A stretch of DNA of 14,446 bases from an uncultured Erysipelotrichaceae bacterium (lineage in GTDB: Bacteria; Bacillota_I; Bacilli_A; Erysipelotrichales; Coprobacillaceae). A model generated the notes under the pieces. That model had not been told where the DNA came from. It was given only the letters and a program-made list of their open reading frames with translations, and did no database searches. Positions within the stretch are counted from its first letter, which is position 1, and each line of letters starts with the position of its first letter. Location: positions 1 to 14,446 of the forward strand of contig CAJUOS010000052.1 in the NCBI GenBank assembly GCA_910588075.1, written 5' to 3'. Shown here piece by piece: positions 7,801 to 14,272 of this stretch. The position numbers and the translations under genes are program-made.

Positions 7801-7829
7801 ATTATATCAAAAGTCAAGATGTATTACAA
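7801..7829 (-). promoter_or_regulatory. Promoter of the XpaC-like gene
   Basis: Minus-strand TTGTAA (7829-7824) and TATAAT (7806-7801) are separated by 17 bp, just upstream of the ribosome site. The -35 hexamer is part of TTGTAATAC, the same 9-mer that is repeated four times at the right end of the window. Confidence 0.6.
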
Positions 7830-7860
7830 ATATAAAATCACATAATGTATACTCTTATAC

Positions 7861-8463
7861 TTAATAAAAAATTCTATATATTTGATAACCTGTATATAAT
7901 AGTACTTCACGTTTTAAAAATTCTGCTTGACTGTTCAAGCTTTTATATCTCGTTGTAGGAGTTGGTGATGAATAAGCATTTATTTGATAATCTTCAGCCA
8001 TTAATATTGCCCTTTTCATATGCAAGGGATCACTAACAATAATAGCACTACGATAGGCAAAATTATCCATTATTTCCTTAGCATATTTCAAATTATCTTG
8101 GGTAATTGTAGACTTCTCTTCTATCAATATATCTGTTTGTCTAATTCCCTTGTTTATTACATATTCTCTAGCAACAAATGAATCAGAATGTTGATTTCCT
8201 TTTCCATAACCACCAGTTAATATTATTTTTTGAGCATAGCCATGTTGATATAACCATATCCCATGATTTAAACGTTCTTGAAATACTGGACTGACTTTAT
8301 CGTTATAAGTACTAGCTCCTAAAACAATGATAACATCTGCTTTCTTCTTATCATCTATTTTACTATAACAAATAATACTTATAGCATTAACAATATACAA
8401 AAAAAGAAAAATACACATACATATTAATATAAATTGAAAACATTTTTTACTTATTTTTCGCAT
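7861..8463 (-). CDS. DUF218 (SanA/YdcF-like) membrane-anchored protein
   Basis: Protein of 200 residues with one N-terminal membrane helix (about 8-33) followed by an extracytoplasmic or membrane-facing DUF218 domain. Family motifs in order: ADVIIVLGAS (42-51), QERLNHGIWLY (62-72), KIILTGGYG (79-87), EEKSTITQDN (115-124) and SAIIVSDPLHMKRA (139-152). The family is linked to envelope integrity (SanA, vancomycin resistance at high temperature) and YdcF binds S-adenosylmethionine, but the reaction here is unknown. The reading frame stays open well upstream, but AAGGAGA sits directly before the ATG at 8463 and a membrane anchor follows at once, so this start is clear. It is divergent from ibrA across a 170-bp control region. 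Confidence 0.88.
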   Translation of the reverse strand: MRKISKKCFQFILICMCIFLFLYIVNAISIICYSKIDDKKKADVIIVLGASTYNDKVSPVFQERLNHGIWLYQHGYAQKIILTGGYGKGNQHSDSFVAREYVINKGIRQTDILIEEKSTITQDNLKYAKEIMDNFAYRSAIIVSDPLHMKRAILMAEDYQINAYSSPTPTTRYKSLNSQAEFLKREVLLYTGYQIYRIFY

Positions 8464-8487
8464 AAAATATCTCCTTTTCTTATCTTT

Positions 8488-8496
8488 ATCATAGCA
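8488..8496 (-). promoter_or_regulatory. Extended -10 promoter of the DUF218 gene
   Basis: On the minus strand TGCTATGAT (8496-8488) fits the extended -10 form TGnTATAAT with one mismatch, about 25 bp upstream of the ATG. No good -35 hexamer is visible, as is usual for extended -10 promoters. Confidence 0.4.
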
Positions 8497-8530
8497 TAAT
8501 TTGAATGATAATGACATCTTCTCTCTATGA

Positions 8531-8565
8531 TGAACAATTCGACAAGTTTGACAAAATATTGACAA
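8531..8565 (+). repeat. Phased TGACAA-type direct repeats over the ibrA promoter
   Basis: TGAACAA (8531), CGACAA (8540), TGACAA (8549) and TGACAA (8560) follow one another at intervals of 9, 9 and 11 bp, roughly one helical turn. The third copy contains the -35 hexamer and the fourth lies in the promoter spacer. This arrangement could bind a regulator along one face of the DNA. Confidence 0.5.
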
Positions 8566-8576
8566 AGATATATAAT
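8548..8576 (+). promoter_or_regulatory. Consensus sigma-A promoter of ibrA-ibrB
   Basis: TTGACA (8548-8553) and TATAAT (8571-8576) are both perfect, with the ideal 17-bp spacing. The predicted transcription start is near 8583, leaving a leader of about 50 nt. It is the best promoter in the window by sequence. Confidence 0.85.
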
Positions 8577-8582
8577 TTTCAT

Positions 8583-8601
8583 AATTCCAAATATTGGAAT
8601 T
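8583..8601 (+). promoter_or_regulatory. Perfect inverted repeat at the ibrA transcription start
   Basis: AATTCCAA (8583-8590) and TTGGAATT (8594-8601) are perfect 8-bp arms around ATA, beginning at the predicted first transcribed base. The right arm runs into six T (8600-8605). It could be a repressor operator, a 5'-end stem-loop stabilising the mRNA, or a weak attenuator. Confidence 0.6.
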
Positions 8602-8633
8602 TTTTATAAAATAAGGAGAAGGAGTTAAAATAT

Positions 8634-9959
8634 ATGAAAAAGCAGTATATTGAAGATGATGTATATACAGCATTACAAAATAGACTTCATTTTTTGTTTA
8701 ATGAATTTGAAAACATATATATATCTTTTTCTGGTGGAAAAGATAGTGGTCTTCTTCTTAATCTTGTTTTAGATTTTAAAAGAAAATTTTATCCAGATAA
8801 AGTTATCGGTGTTTTTCATCAAGATTTTGAAGCACAATATACTTTAACAAGTGAATATATTGAAAGAACTTTTGAAAGTATAAAAAATGAAGTTGAACCA
8901 TATTGGGTATGTTTACCTATGGCTACAAGAACTGCCTTAAGTAGTTATCAAATGTATTGGTATCCTTGGGATGATACAAAAAAAGATATTTGGGTAAGAA
9001 ACATGCCTCAAAAAGACTATGTCATTCATTTAAATAATAATCCTATAACAACATATCGTTATAAAATGCACCAAGAAGACTTAGCTAAACAATTTGCCAG
9101 ATGGTATAGATTATCCCATAATAATAAAAAAACTGTTTGTTTATTAGGAATGAGAGCTGATGAATCTTTACAAAGATATAGTGGATTTCTTAATAAAAAA
9201 TATGGTTATAAAGGTGAATGTTGGATTAGTAAGCAATTTAAAGATGTGTGGTGTGCCTCGCCATTATATGATTGGTCCCATAATGATGTTTGGCATGCTA
9301 ATTACTTATTTAATTATGATTATAATAAGTTATATGATCTTTATTATAAAGCAGGCTTAAAAGTATCACAAATGAGAGTTGCTTCTCCTTTTAATGACTA
9401 TTCAAAAGATGCTTTAAATTTATACAGAGTTATTGATCCTGAAGTATGGACAAAACTTATTGGACGAGTAAAAGGAGCTAACTTTGCATGTATTTATGGT
9501 AAAACAAAAGCAATGGGATATCGTAATATTTCACTACCTAAAGGTCATACTTGGAAATCATATACAAGATTCTTATTAGACACTTTGCCTATTCGACTAC
9601 GTTATAATTATGCTAAAAAATTCAATACATCTATTCATTTTTGGCATGAAGTTGGTGGTGGCTTAGATGAAGAAGTCATTCAAGAATTAGAAGAACATGG
9701 ATATAATATTCAAAGAAATGGTATATCTAATTATACCCTTAACAAAAAATCTAGAATTATTTTTAAAGGTAATATTCCTGATGATACTGATGATATTAAG
9801 TCATCTAAAGATATTCCTAGTTGGAAAAGAATGTGTTATTGTATTTTAAAGAATGATCATATTTGTCGTTTTATGGGCTTTGGTTTAACAAGAGAACAAC
9901 AAAGACGAATAGATCGTATTAAAAGAAAATATGAAAGTATAGAGGAAATAAAATTATGA
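8634..9959 (+). CDS. ibrA: IbrA/YbdN-like PAPS reductase-family protein (DUF3440)
   Basis: Protein of 441 residues in the adenine-nucleotide alpha-hydrolase group that includes PAPS reductase and DndC. The ATP pyrophosphatase loop SFSGGKDS (31-38) is intact. GMRADES (172-178) and PLYDWSHNDVW (210-220) match the PAPS-reductase fold. The DUF3440 part (about 240-440) contains SQMRVASPFNDYSKDALNLY and the C-terminal PSWKRMCYCILKNDHICRF, with Cys401, Cys403 and Cys411 as possible metal or Fe-S ligands. It resembles E. coli IbrA and YbdN. IbrA and IbrB were described as activators of prophage immunoglobulin-binding (eib) genes in E. coli ECOR-9; the enzymatic reaction is unknown. No sulfate-assimilation gene is nearby, which argues against ordinary PAPS reduction. 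Two AAGGAG sites precede the ATG; the nearer, 8619-8624, is nine bases away. It overlaps ibrB by ATGA. Confidence 0.9.
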   Translation: MKKQYIEDDVYTALQNRLHFLFNEFENIYISFSGGKDSGLLLNLVLDFKRKFYPDKVIGVFHQDFEAQYTLTSEYIERTFESIKNEVEPYWVCLPMATRTALSSYQMYWYPWDDTKKDIWVRNMPQKDYVIHLNNNPITTYRYKMHQEDLAKQFARWYRLSHNNKKTVCLLGMRADESLQRYSGFLNKKYGYKGECWISKQFKDVWCASPLYDWSHNDVWHANYLFNYDYNKLYDLYYKAGLKVSQMRVASPFNDYSKDALNLYRVIDPEVWTKLIGRVKGANFACIYGKTKAMGYRNISLPKGHTWKSYTRFLLDTLPIRLRYNYAKKFNTSIHFWHEVGGGLDEEVIQELEEHGYNIQRNGISNYTLNKKSRIIFKGNIPDDTDDIKSSKDIPSWKRMCYCILKNDHICRFMGFGLTREQQRRIDRIKRKYESIEEIKL

Positions 9960-10495
9960 CATCAAAAAGTCCTGTTTATCATATTATTGCTGTTCCTATT
10001 GAAAAAATAGAACCTAACACATATAATCCCAATACTGTTGCTCCACCAGAAATGAAATTATTATATGATAGTATTAAAGCTGATGGATATACAATGCCTA
10101 TTGTTTGTTATTACGACAAGGAAAAAGATACATATATTATTGTTGATGGCTTTCATAGATATAGAGTTATGCTTGATCACAAAGATATTTATGAAAGAGA
10201 AAATGGCTTACTTCCTGTTTCAGTTATAGATAAATCACTTGATAAACGTATGGCAAGTACCATTCGTCATAATCGTGCTCGTGGTAGTCATGATGTTGAT
10301 TTAATGAGTAATATTGTTAAAGAACTACATGAGTTAGGTCGATCAGATGCGTGGATTTCTAAACATCTTGGTATGGATAAAGATGAAATCTTAAGATTAA
10401 AACAAATTACTGGCTTAGCTGCTCTTTTTAAAGATATTCATTTTGGACAAGCATGGCAACCTGTTGAAGATGAAGATGAACAAACAAAAAAGTAG
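9956..10495 (+). CDS. ibrB: IbrB/YbdM-like ParB/sulfiredoxin-fold protein
   Basis: Protein of 179 residues with a ParB N-terminal-like (ParB/Srx) domain at about 10-110 and a helix-turn-helix-like tail. Visible motifs: IEKIEPNTYNPNTVAPPEM (15-33), then DSIKADGYTMPIVCYYD. The nucleotide-site motif DGFHRYRV (64-71) is where classic ParB has GERRxRA, and TIRHNRARG (102-110) corresponds to the second family box. LGRSDAWISKHLGMDKDEIL (127-146) looks like a DNA-binding helix pair. It resembles E. coli IbrB/YbdM. The start codon overlaps the ibrA stop (ATGA), so translation is coupled and the two proteins are likely made in fixed ratio. The size is too small for a chromosome-partition ParB and no parA is nearby. 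It may act as a regulator or, as with other ParB/Srx proteins, a nucleotide-dependent enzyme. Confidence 0.88.
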   Translation: MTSKSPVYHIIAVPIEKIEPNTYNPNTVAPPEMKLLYDSIKADGYTMPIVCYYDKEKDTYIIVDGFHRYRVMLDHKDIYERENGLLPVSVIDKSLDKRMASTIRHNRARGSHDVDLMSNIVKELHELGRSDAWISKHLGMDKDEILRLKQITGLAALFKDIHFGQAWQPVEDEDEQTKK

Positions 10496-10524
10496 ATTAA
10501 CAAATAAAGTTAATTTACTTTTTT
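10486..10524. terminator. Bidirectional terminator between ibrB and the DUF6194 gene
   Basis: GTAGATTAAC (10492-10501) pairs with GTTAATTTAC (10509-10518) with one G-U pair around a 7-nt loop. Six A (10486-10491) precede and six T (10519-10524) follow, so it can stop transcription from either side. Both stop codons, TAG of ibrB (10493-10495) and TAA of the opposing gene (10515-10517), lie inside the stem. Confidence 0.85.
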
Positions 10525-10964
10525 CTTTTCTTAAACTTATCTTTAGCATATTCATAAGCTTCTTGAATATATGGTTTCAACTCCTCAAAAGTTTCATGAG
10601 TTGGGTTTAAAATAGAAATCCATCCCATCCAAGCATATACGGGATGTGGCAATATCTTATTTAATTCTGTAAAATCATAATTCATATCTACCACCTCACC
10701 TGCATGTGGACGTTTTGGTATTTGCCCAAAAAGTTGGATGAAAGTTTCTTTATAAACACCTAGATTAACTCTATAAATATTTTCTCTATCTAAATTTGAT
10801 CCTTGATCATTTTTTCCATTTTTCTCTTTTATAGTTAATATATATATTCCTCGCTTTAAGACATTTTGAGGATTATAAAATATATTTTTTTCTCCCCAAC
10901 TTTCTATTAAAACTGTATCTTTTAAATTTTCTAAACAATATTGTAATATTTCTTCTGATTTCAT
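10515..10964 (-). CDS. DUF6194-family protein
   Basis: Cytoplasmic protein of 149 residues, function unknown. It fits the DUF6194 pattern: an N-terminal EEILQYCLENL helix, then ESWGEKNIFYNP (21-32), a central SNLDRENIYRVNLGVYKETF (56-75), and NKILPHPVYAWMGWISILNP with a closing helix ELKPYIQEAYEYAKDKF. The overall look is that of an alpha/beta single-domain protein similar to MmcQ/YjbR-type folds, but I would not assign a role from that. GGGAAAG upstream of the ATG is a weak ribosome site. It follows the nucleotidyltransferase gene by 17 bp, so the two are probably co-transcribed, and it ends in the terminator shared with ibrB. Family assignment is from recalled sequence pattern. Confidence 0.75.
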   Translation of the reverse strand: MKSEEILQYCLENLKDTVLIESWGEKNIFYNPQNVLKRGIYILTIKEKNGKNDQGSNLDRENIYRVNLGVYKETFIQLFGQIPKRPHAGEVVDMNYDFTELNKILPHPVYAWMGWISILNPTHETFEELKPYIQEAYEYAKDKFKKRKK

Positions 10965-10981
10965 TTTTTATCTTTCCCATC

Positions 10982-11650
10982 TCAGTTATACTTTTTTATA
11001 AGTTGACTAGACCAAATAAACAATTGATTTGAATAATTATCAAAGTTATCATTCGTTATTTTTTCTTCTAATTGAATATTAAAATATAAATTGATAATCT
11101 TTTTATCTTCTAAGTCTAGTTTATCTATTAATTCTTTTTTCTTATGTATATATTGATGTGTGTTCAAAAAATATTTAGCTTGTAATACAAATATTGATTG
11201 CTTGTATAATGCTTTTAATATTGTCATGCTCTTTTCATGAATCATATTATGACAACAAGCATGATAAATATTACAACTTCCTATTAAAATAGCTTGTTTT
11301 ATATTTTCTTGTTTTATAAACGGTAATATAAAATCTAAATTTTTATAAATAGGTTTCGTATCATAATAAAATTGAAACAAATCTGATTTTTCCCAACAAA
11401 TGATTTCATCTCTTCCTGATAAAAAACCACAAATTTTTTCTCTATATGACATTTGAGAAATAATTTGGTCATATTGTTTTAAATCATCTACTGTTAAAGT
11501 GTCAAAGATAACAACAACATCTATATCACTATTTTCTGTTGCTTCTCCCCTAGCATAACTTCCTTGTAATCCAATAAAACAAATTCTTTCTTTAAAATTC
11601 AATAATATCTCTTTTTGAAATTGTTCAATCCATTCTTGTATATTTAACAT
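10982..11650 (-). CDS. MNT-type nucleotidyltransferase with helical C-terminal domain
   Basis: Protein of 222 residues. The N-terminal nucleotidyltransferase domain has the hallmark GSYARGEATENSDIDVVV: Gly30-Ser31, then Asp42 and Asp44 as metal ligands. The second half (about 115-222) is all-helical with HEPN-like features (KALYKQSIFVLQAKYFLNTH). This layout is seen in aminoglycoside adenylyltransferase-like and kanamycin-nucleotidyltransferase-like proteins. Such enzymes transfer a nucleotide to a small molecule or protein; the target here is unknown, and resistance should not be assumed. I chose the ATG at 11650, with AAAGGAGT four bases upstream; a TTG five codons earlier overlaps that ribosome site. 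It is upstream of the DUF6194 gene in the same unit. Confidence 0.83.
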   Translation of the reverse strand: MLNIQEWIEQFQKEILLNFKERICFIGLQGSYARGEATENSDIDVVVIFDTLTVDDLKQYDQIISQMSYREKICGFLSGRDEIICWEKSDLFQFYYDTKPIYKNLDFILPFIKQENIKQAILIGSCNIYHACCHNMIHEKSMTILKALYKQSIFVLQAKYFLNTHQYIHKKKELIDKLDLEDKKIINLYFNIQLEEKITNDNFDNYSNQLFIWSSQLIKKYN

Positions 11651-11722
11651 TTCTACTCCTTTCAAATTTATCTTTTACATCTTTATTATCATATTTTTCT
11701 TCTTGCTTTCTTATATATGCAC

Positions 11723-11745
11723 TTCATTAAAAAACTTTTAATGAA
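11723..11745. repeat. Inverted repeat over the stop of the oxidase-like pseudogene
   Basis: TTCATTAAAA (11723-11732 on the plus strand begins TTCATTAAAA) and TTTTAATGAA (11736-11745) are perfect 10-bp arms with a 3-bp centre, covering the stop codon at 11738-11740. There is no clear T-run on the minus strand, so it is at best a weak terminator. Confidence 0.4.
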
Positions 11746-12210
11746 TATTATTTCTTCTTTTTCCTATCATATCTATTACTGTCAATTTCATAACAGTTGT
11801 AACTTTTATCATATCTGTATTAAACTGAAAGTCTTCTGCATGGTATTGTCTCATCAAAATCTTTAATGCTTTATATTTATCTTCATCTGGAACAATTTCC
11901 ATAGTTCCATGTCCAATGACACTTGCATATCCCATAGTACAACTCATTCTTTCTTCATAAAGAATAAAATTATGATCACAATCCATTTCAAAAGTTATAC
12001 GATTATCCTTGGCTATTAAATCTAATTTTTTTCCTTTCATTGCACAATGGAAATATAAATAAACTTGTTCTCCTTGAACTTCCAATCCAAAATTTAATGG
12101 AACAATATATGGAAATCCCTCATCATTCATTACTATTCTACACAATCACACTTTTTTATAATTTCAATCATTTCATTAAAATCAGTTATTTCTCTATCAT
12201 TTCTTCTCAT
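11738..12210 (-). pseudogene. Frameshifted pyridoxamine 5'-phosphate oxidase-family (NimA-like) gene
   Basis: A flavin-binding split-barrel protein of the pyridoxamine 5'-phosphate oxidase superfamily, broken by one missing base. From the ATG at 12210, with AAGGAG ten bases upstream, the frame reads MRRNDREITDFNEMIEIIKK and then CD, the normal start of this family. It then meets stop codons. From about 12145 a second frame reads CRIVMNDEGFPYIVPLNFG through GYASVIGHGTMEIVPDEDKY to the stop at 11738, the normal remainder. Joining the two frames with one extra base near 12143-12146 gives a seamless protein of about 157 residues. The junction is GATTGTGTAG, not a homopolymer. The downstream frame could only start from a TTG at 12145 with no ribosome site, so the product is probably lost. 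A sequencing error cannot be excluded. Confidence 0.85.
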
Positions 12211-12380
12211 ATCATTTTTTCTCCTTCATTTTCTTAATTTTACTTTTTATCATAACATTTATAAATTCATTTATCTAATTATATATTATTCTTAAAATAA
12301 AAAGGTAAAAGAAAGAAATATTCTTACTACCTATAAACTACATTTTCAATAAAATCTTTTTACACTGTTTTTACAATAAT

Positions 12381-12827
12381 TTATCTTTTTAATTTAACAA
12401 GATATTCTGTTGTTCCTTCTTCAAATATTTTTTCATTTGTTAAATGAAAACCATGTTTTTGATAAAAAGAAATAGCTCTTATATTCTTTTCTAATGCCCA
12501 TAAATGATTTGCATGCAGCTCTTTTATTGCATATGTAATAAGTTTATCACCAATTCCTTGACTCTGAAAAAATGTATCTACATATAACTTACAAATTTCT
12601 GTTGTGTTCATTTGGATAAATCCTTTTATAATACCACTATCAAATACATATATATTATTTAATATCTTCTCTTTCTTAAAATAACTATCTATTAATGAAA
12701 CAACTTGTAATTCATCAAATGAAAATTTTTCATCTTTAAATATAGGAAAATAATTCATTCTATTATTGAAGATATAAATTTCTGCTATTCTTGATAAATC
12801 ATTTGTTTTAGCTTTTCTAATATTCAT
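12381..12827 (-). CDS. GNAT-family N-acetyltransferase
   Basis: Acetyltransferase of 148 residues, substrate unknown. It has an N-terminal IRKAKTNDLSRIAEIYIFNN helix typical of GNAT proteins. The core reads NIYVFDSGIIKGFIQM, then motif A ICKLYVDTFFQSQGIGDKLI (78-97), where QSQGIGDKL is the acetyl-CoA loop. Motif B-like NIRAISFYQKHGFHLT (115-130) follows. AAGGAGA lies six bases before the ATG. It is unrelated in sequence detail to the acetyltransferase at 5798, so it is not a recent duplicate. It stands alone between the oxidase-like pseudogene and a gene remnant, in a loosely packed stretch of minus-strand genes. Confidence 0.88.
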   Translation of the reverse strand: MNIRKAKTNDLSRIAEIYIFNNRMNYFPIFKDEKFSFDELQVVSLIDSYFKKEKILNNIYVFDSGIIKGFIQMNTTEICKLYVDTFFQSQGIGDKLITYAIKELHANHLWALEKNIRAISFYQKHGFHLTNEKIFEEGTTEYLVKLKR

Positions 12828-12928
12828 AAATATTCTCCTTATTACTCTTTATACAACTTTAATACTACATTCATCAAATTCTTATAAAGAATATTCCTAT
12901 TTATTTTTTCACATCCCATAAATTATAA

Positions 12929-13069
12929 CTATATTTTATGAAAAATGACTATTTTTTCTTTTAGTGATATTTTTTCTATTTCATATCCATATTCTTTTTT
13001 ATAAGTTAAAAATGAATGATTTATATCAAAACCTAAAATTTTTTTTATTTCTTCAAATGATAATTTATT
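12929..13069 (-). pseudogene. Remnant: 46-codon C-terminal fragment of an unidentified protein
   Basis: Directly after the lipoprotein stop codon, the same reading frame continues for 46 codons to a TAG at 12929-12931. It reads NKLSFEEIKKILGFDINHSF followed by LTYKKEYGYEIEKISLKEK and IVIFHKI. This looks like genuine protein: an LSFEEIKKILGF helix start and a KISLKEKIVIF strand, reminiscent of the C-terminal ends of some Firmicute DUF proteins (I cannot name the family with confidence). There is no ATG, GTG or TTG start and no ribosome site, so it is probably the tail of a lost gene. A readthrough extension of the lipoprotein or a very short gene with a non-standard start is less likely. Confidence 0.55.
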
Positions 13070-13486
13070 TTAATATCCATGATCAACATGAATCCAACTT
13101 TCTCCCTTATTCCTTACTAAAATCCATTTCCAATCATCATAAGTACTATAAGGGTTTAATGAACTATCTCCACCTGATGAATCTACATCAAATTTTGATA
13201 GCAAAACAATAACTACTTCTTTATTATTTCTATCTGCCCAATCCTGATAATCCAAAGACATTTTATCTCCTGCATAATATATTTCTTTTAAAGTACATCC
13301 ATTCCAAGTATCATTAAATTCTTTAGTAATAGTGTTTATAGCACTTTTTATATCTTTTTGAGAATATATTTCTGAACTAATTTCTTTAATTTTAACATTT
13401 TCTATATTACCGCCATTTTTTCCACATCCAGTAATACCTAAAAACATAGTTCCACATAACAAAATCGCTACAATCTTTTTTTTCAT
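13070..13486 (-). CDS. Small secreted lipoprotein, possibly DUF4829-like
   Basis: Predicted lipoprotein of 138 residues. The N-terminus MKKKIVAILLCGTMFLGITG is a signal peptide with lipobox ITGC, so Cys21 would be lipidated and the protein held on the outer face of the membrane. The mature part has a helical stretch, KDIKSAINTITKEFNDTWNG. It ends in DDWKWILVRNKGESWIHVDHGY, a pattern that recalls DUF4829 (a W.W.LVR segment, then a final aromatic Gly-Tyr). That family link is from memory and tentative. AAAGGA precedes the ATG. It lies 59 bp downstream of the XRE regulator on the same strand, so the two may be transcribed together. Function unknown. Confidence 0.78.
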   Translation of the reverse strand: MKKKIVAILLCGTMFLGITGCGKNGGNIENVKIKEISSEIYSQKDIKSAINTITKEFNDTWNGCTLKEIYYAGDKMSLDYQDWADRNNKEVVIVLLSKFDVDSSGGDSSLNPYSTYDDWKWILVRNKGESWIHVDHGY

Positions 13487-13545
13487 AAAGCCATCCTTTC
13501 AACAAATTGTAATTTAGTAATTACTTATATAACCAATATTTACTA

Positions 13546-14022
13546 TCAATGTTTATTATCAAAATTTAAAAATGACATTATTACTGCTATTGCAAAATTT
13601 ATACTCATTATAATATAAGTCATATAAAGTATATTACTTTTATCCCAATTATCACCATATATTGAATTGAAAATAATATTAAAAACAAATAATACGCAAA
13701 CAGAAATTAAAAGTATTTTTTGAATAATTTTAAGTATCTTTTTTCTTTTCTCAATTTGTTTAGTTAAAATTATCAAATTTTCTTCTGCACAATTTATATA
13801 TTTTCCATTTTCTATTTTTTCACCACTTAAAAATTCATTAACACTAATATCTAATTCATTACATAAATCTTTTAATAAAGAATAATCTGGCATTGTTTTT
13901 CCATTTTCCCATCTGCTTATTGTTTTATCAGTAACTCCCATTTTTTCTGCAAGTTGTTCTTGTGTCATATTTTTTTCTTTTCTTCGTTCTGCAATAAATT
14001 TGCCAATTTTATCTTGATTCAT
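13546..14022 (-). CDS. XRE-family transcriptional regulator with two membrane helices
   Basis: Protein of 158 residues with a Cro/CI-type helix-turn-helix at about 6-61: IGKFIAERRKEKNMTQEQLA, then EKMGVTDKTISRWENGKTMP, then DYSLLKDLCNELDISVNEFL. A short charged linker leads to two predicted membrane helices, about 101-121 and 131-153. This arrangement is common in gut Firmicutes and suggests a membrane-tethered regulator, possibly controlling envelope genes such as the neighbouring lipoprotein (inference). I chose the ATG at 14022, which follows GAGGG by six bases; an in-frame TTG six codons earlier lies upstream of that ribosome site. An AT-only palindrome in its promoter may allow self-control. 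Confidence 0.9.
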   Translation of the reverse strand: MNQDKIGKFIAERRKEKNMTQEQLAEKMGVTDKTISRWENGKTMPDYSLLKDLCNELDISVNEFLSGEKIENGKYINCAEENLIILTKQIEKRKKILKIIQKILLISVCVLFVFNIIFNSIYGDNWDKSNILYMTYIIMSINFAIAVIMSFLNFDNKH

Positions 14023-14045
14023 TATTATCCCTCTTTTCAAAAAAA

Positions 14046-14074
14046 ATTATACATTATTTTAATTAAAATATACA
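14046..14074 (-). promoter_or_regulatory. Promoter of the XRE regulator with central palindrome
   Basis: Minus-strand TATAAT (14051-14046) is a perfect -10; the -35 at 17 bp is weak (TGTATA, 14074-14069). TATTTTAATTAAAATA (14055-14070), a perfect 16-bp palindrome, fills the spacer and could be an operator, though its all-AT composition reduces its weight. Confidence 0.5.
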
Positions 14075-14231
14075 GGACAGAAAGTGAGAGTTAGATAAAT
14101 ATTATAATACTTTTCATATCCTTTTAAAAGTTATTGTGTACATTTTCTTTTAAGAAATTCAAACAGTTTTATAATTTTTTATGTACCAAATCAAGAGTTA
14201 CTTTTTAGCAGGATAAGGGTGTATTACAAAC

Positions 14232-14250
14232 AACTTGCCAGTGGCAAGTT
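14232..14250. repeat. Perfect 19-bp palindrome
   Basis: AACTTGCCA (14232-14240), a central G, then TGGCAAGTT (14242-14250). As RNA it gives a seven-pair stem with a five-base loop; as DNA it is an ideal site for a dimeric regulator. It is markedly GC-richer than its surroundings. Confidence 0.8.
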
Positions 14251-14272
14251 TATACCTAAAATAAAGGGTTTC

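Noticed and set aside
9160..9360. Plus-strand frame of 66 codons
   Set aside because: Lies wholly inside ibrA in another frame; ibrA is clearly the coding frame.
9956..10495. ibrB as a chromosome or plasmid partition ParB
   Set aside because: It is short, lacks a parA partner and the classic GERRxRA box, and is coupled to ibrA.
12040..12237. Plus-strand frame of 65 codons
   Set aside because: Antisense to the frameshifted oxidase-like gene; low-complexity composition and no ribosome site.
12964..13212. Plus-strand frame of 82 codons
   Set aside because: Antisense to the lipoprotein C-terminus and the gene remnant; Phe/Ile/Leu-rich shadow without translation signals.
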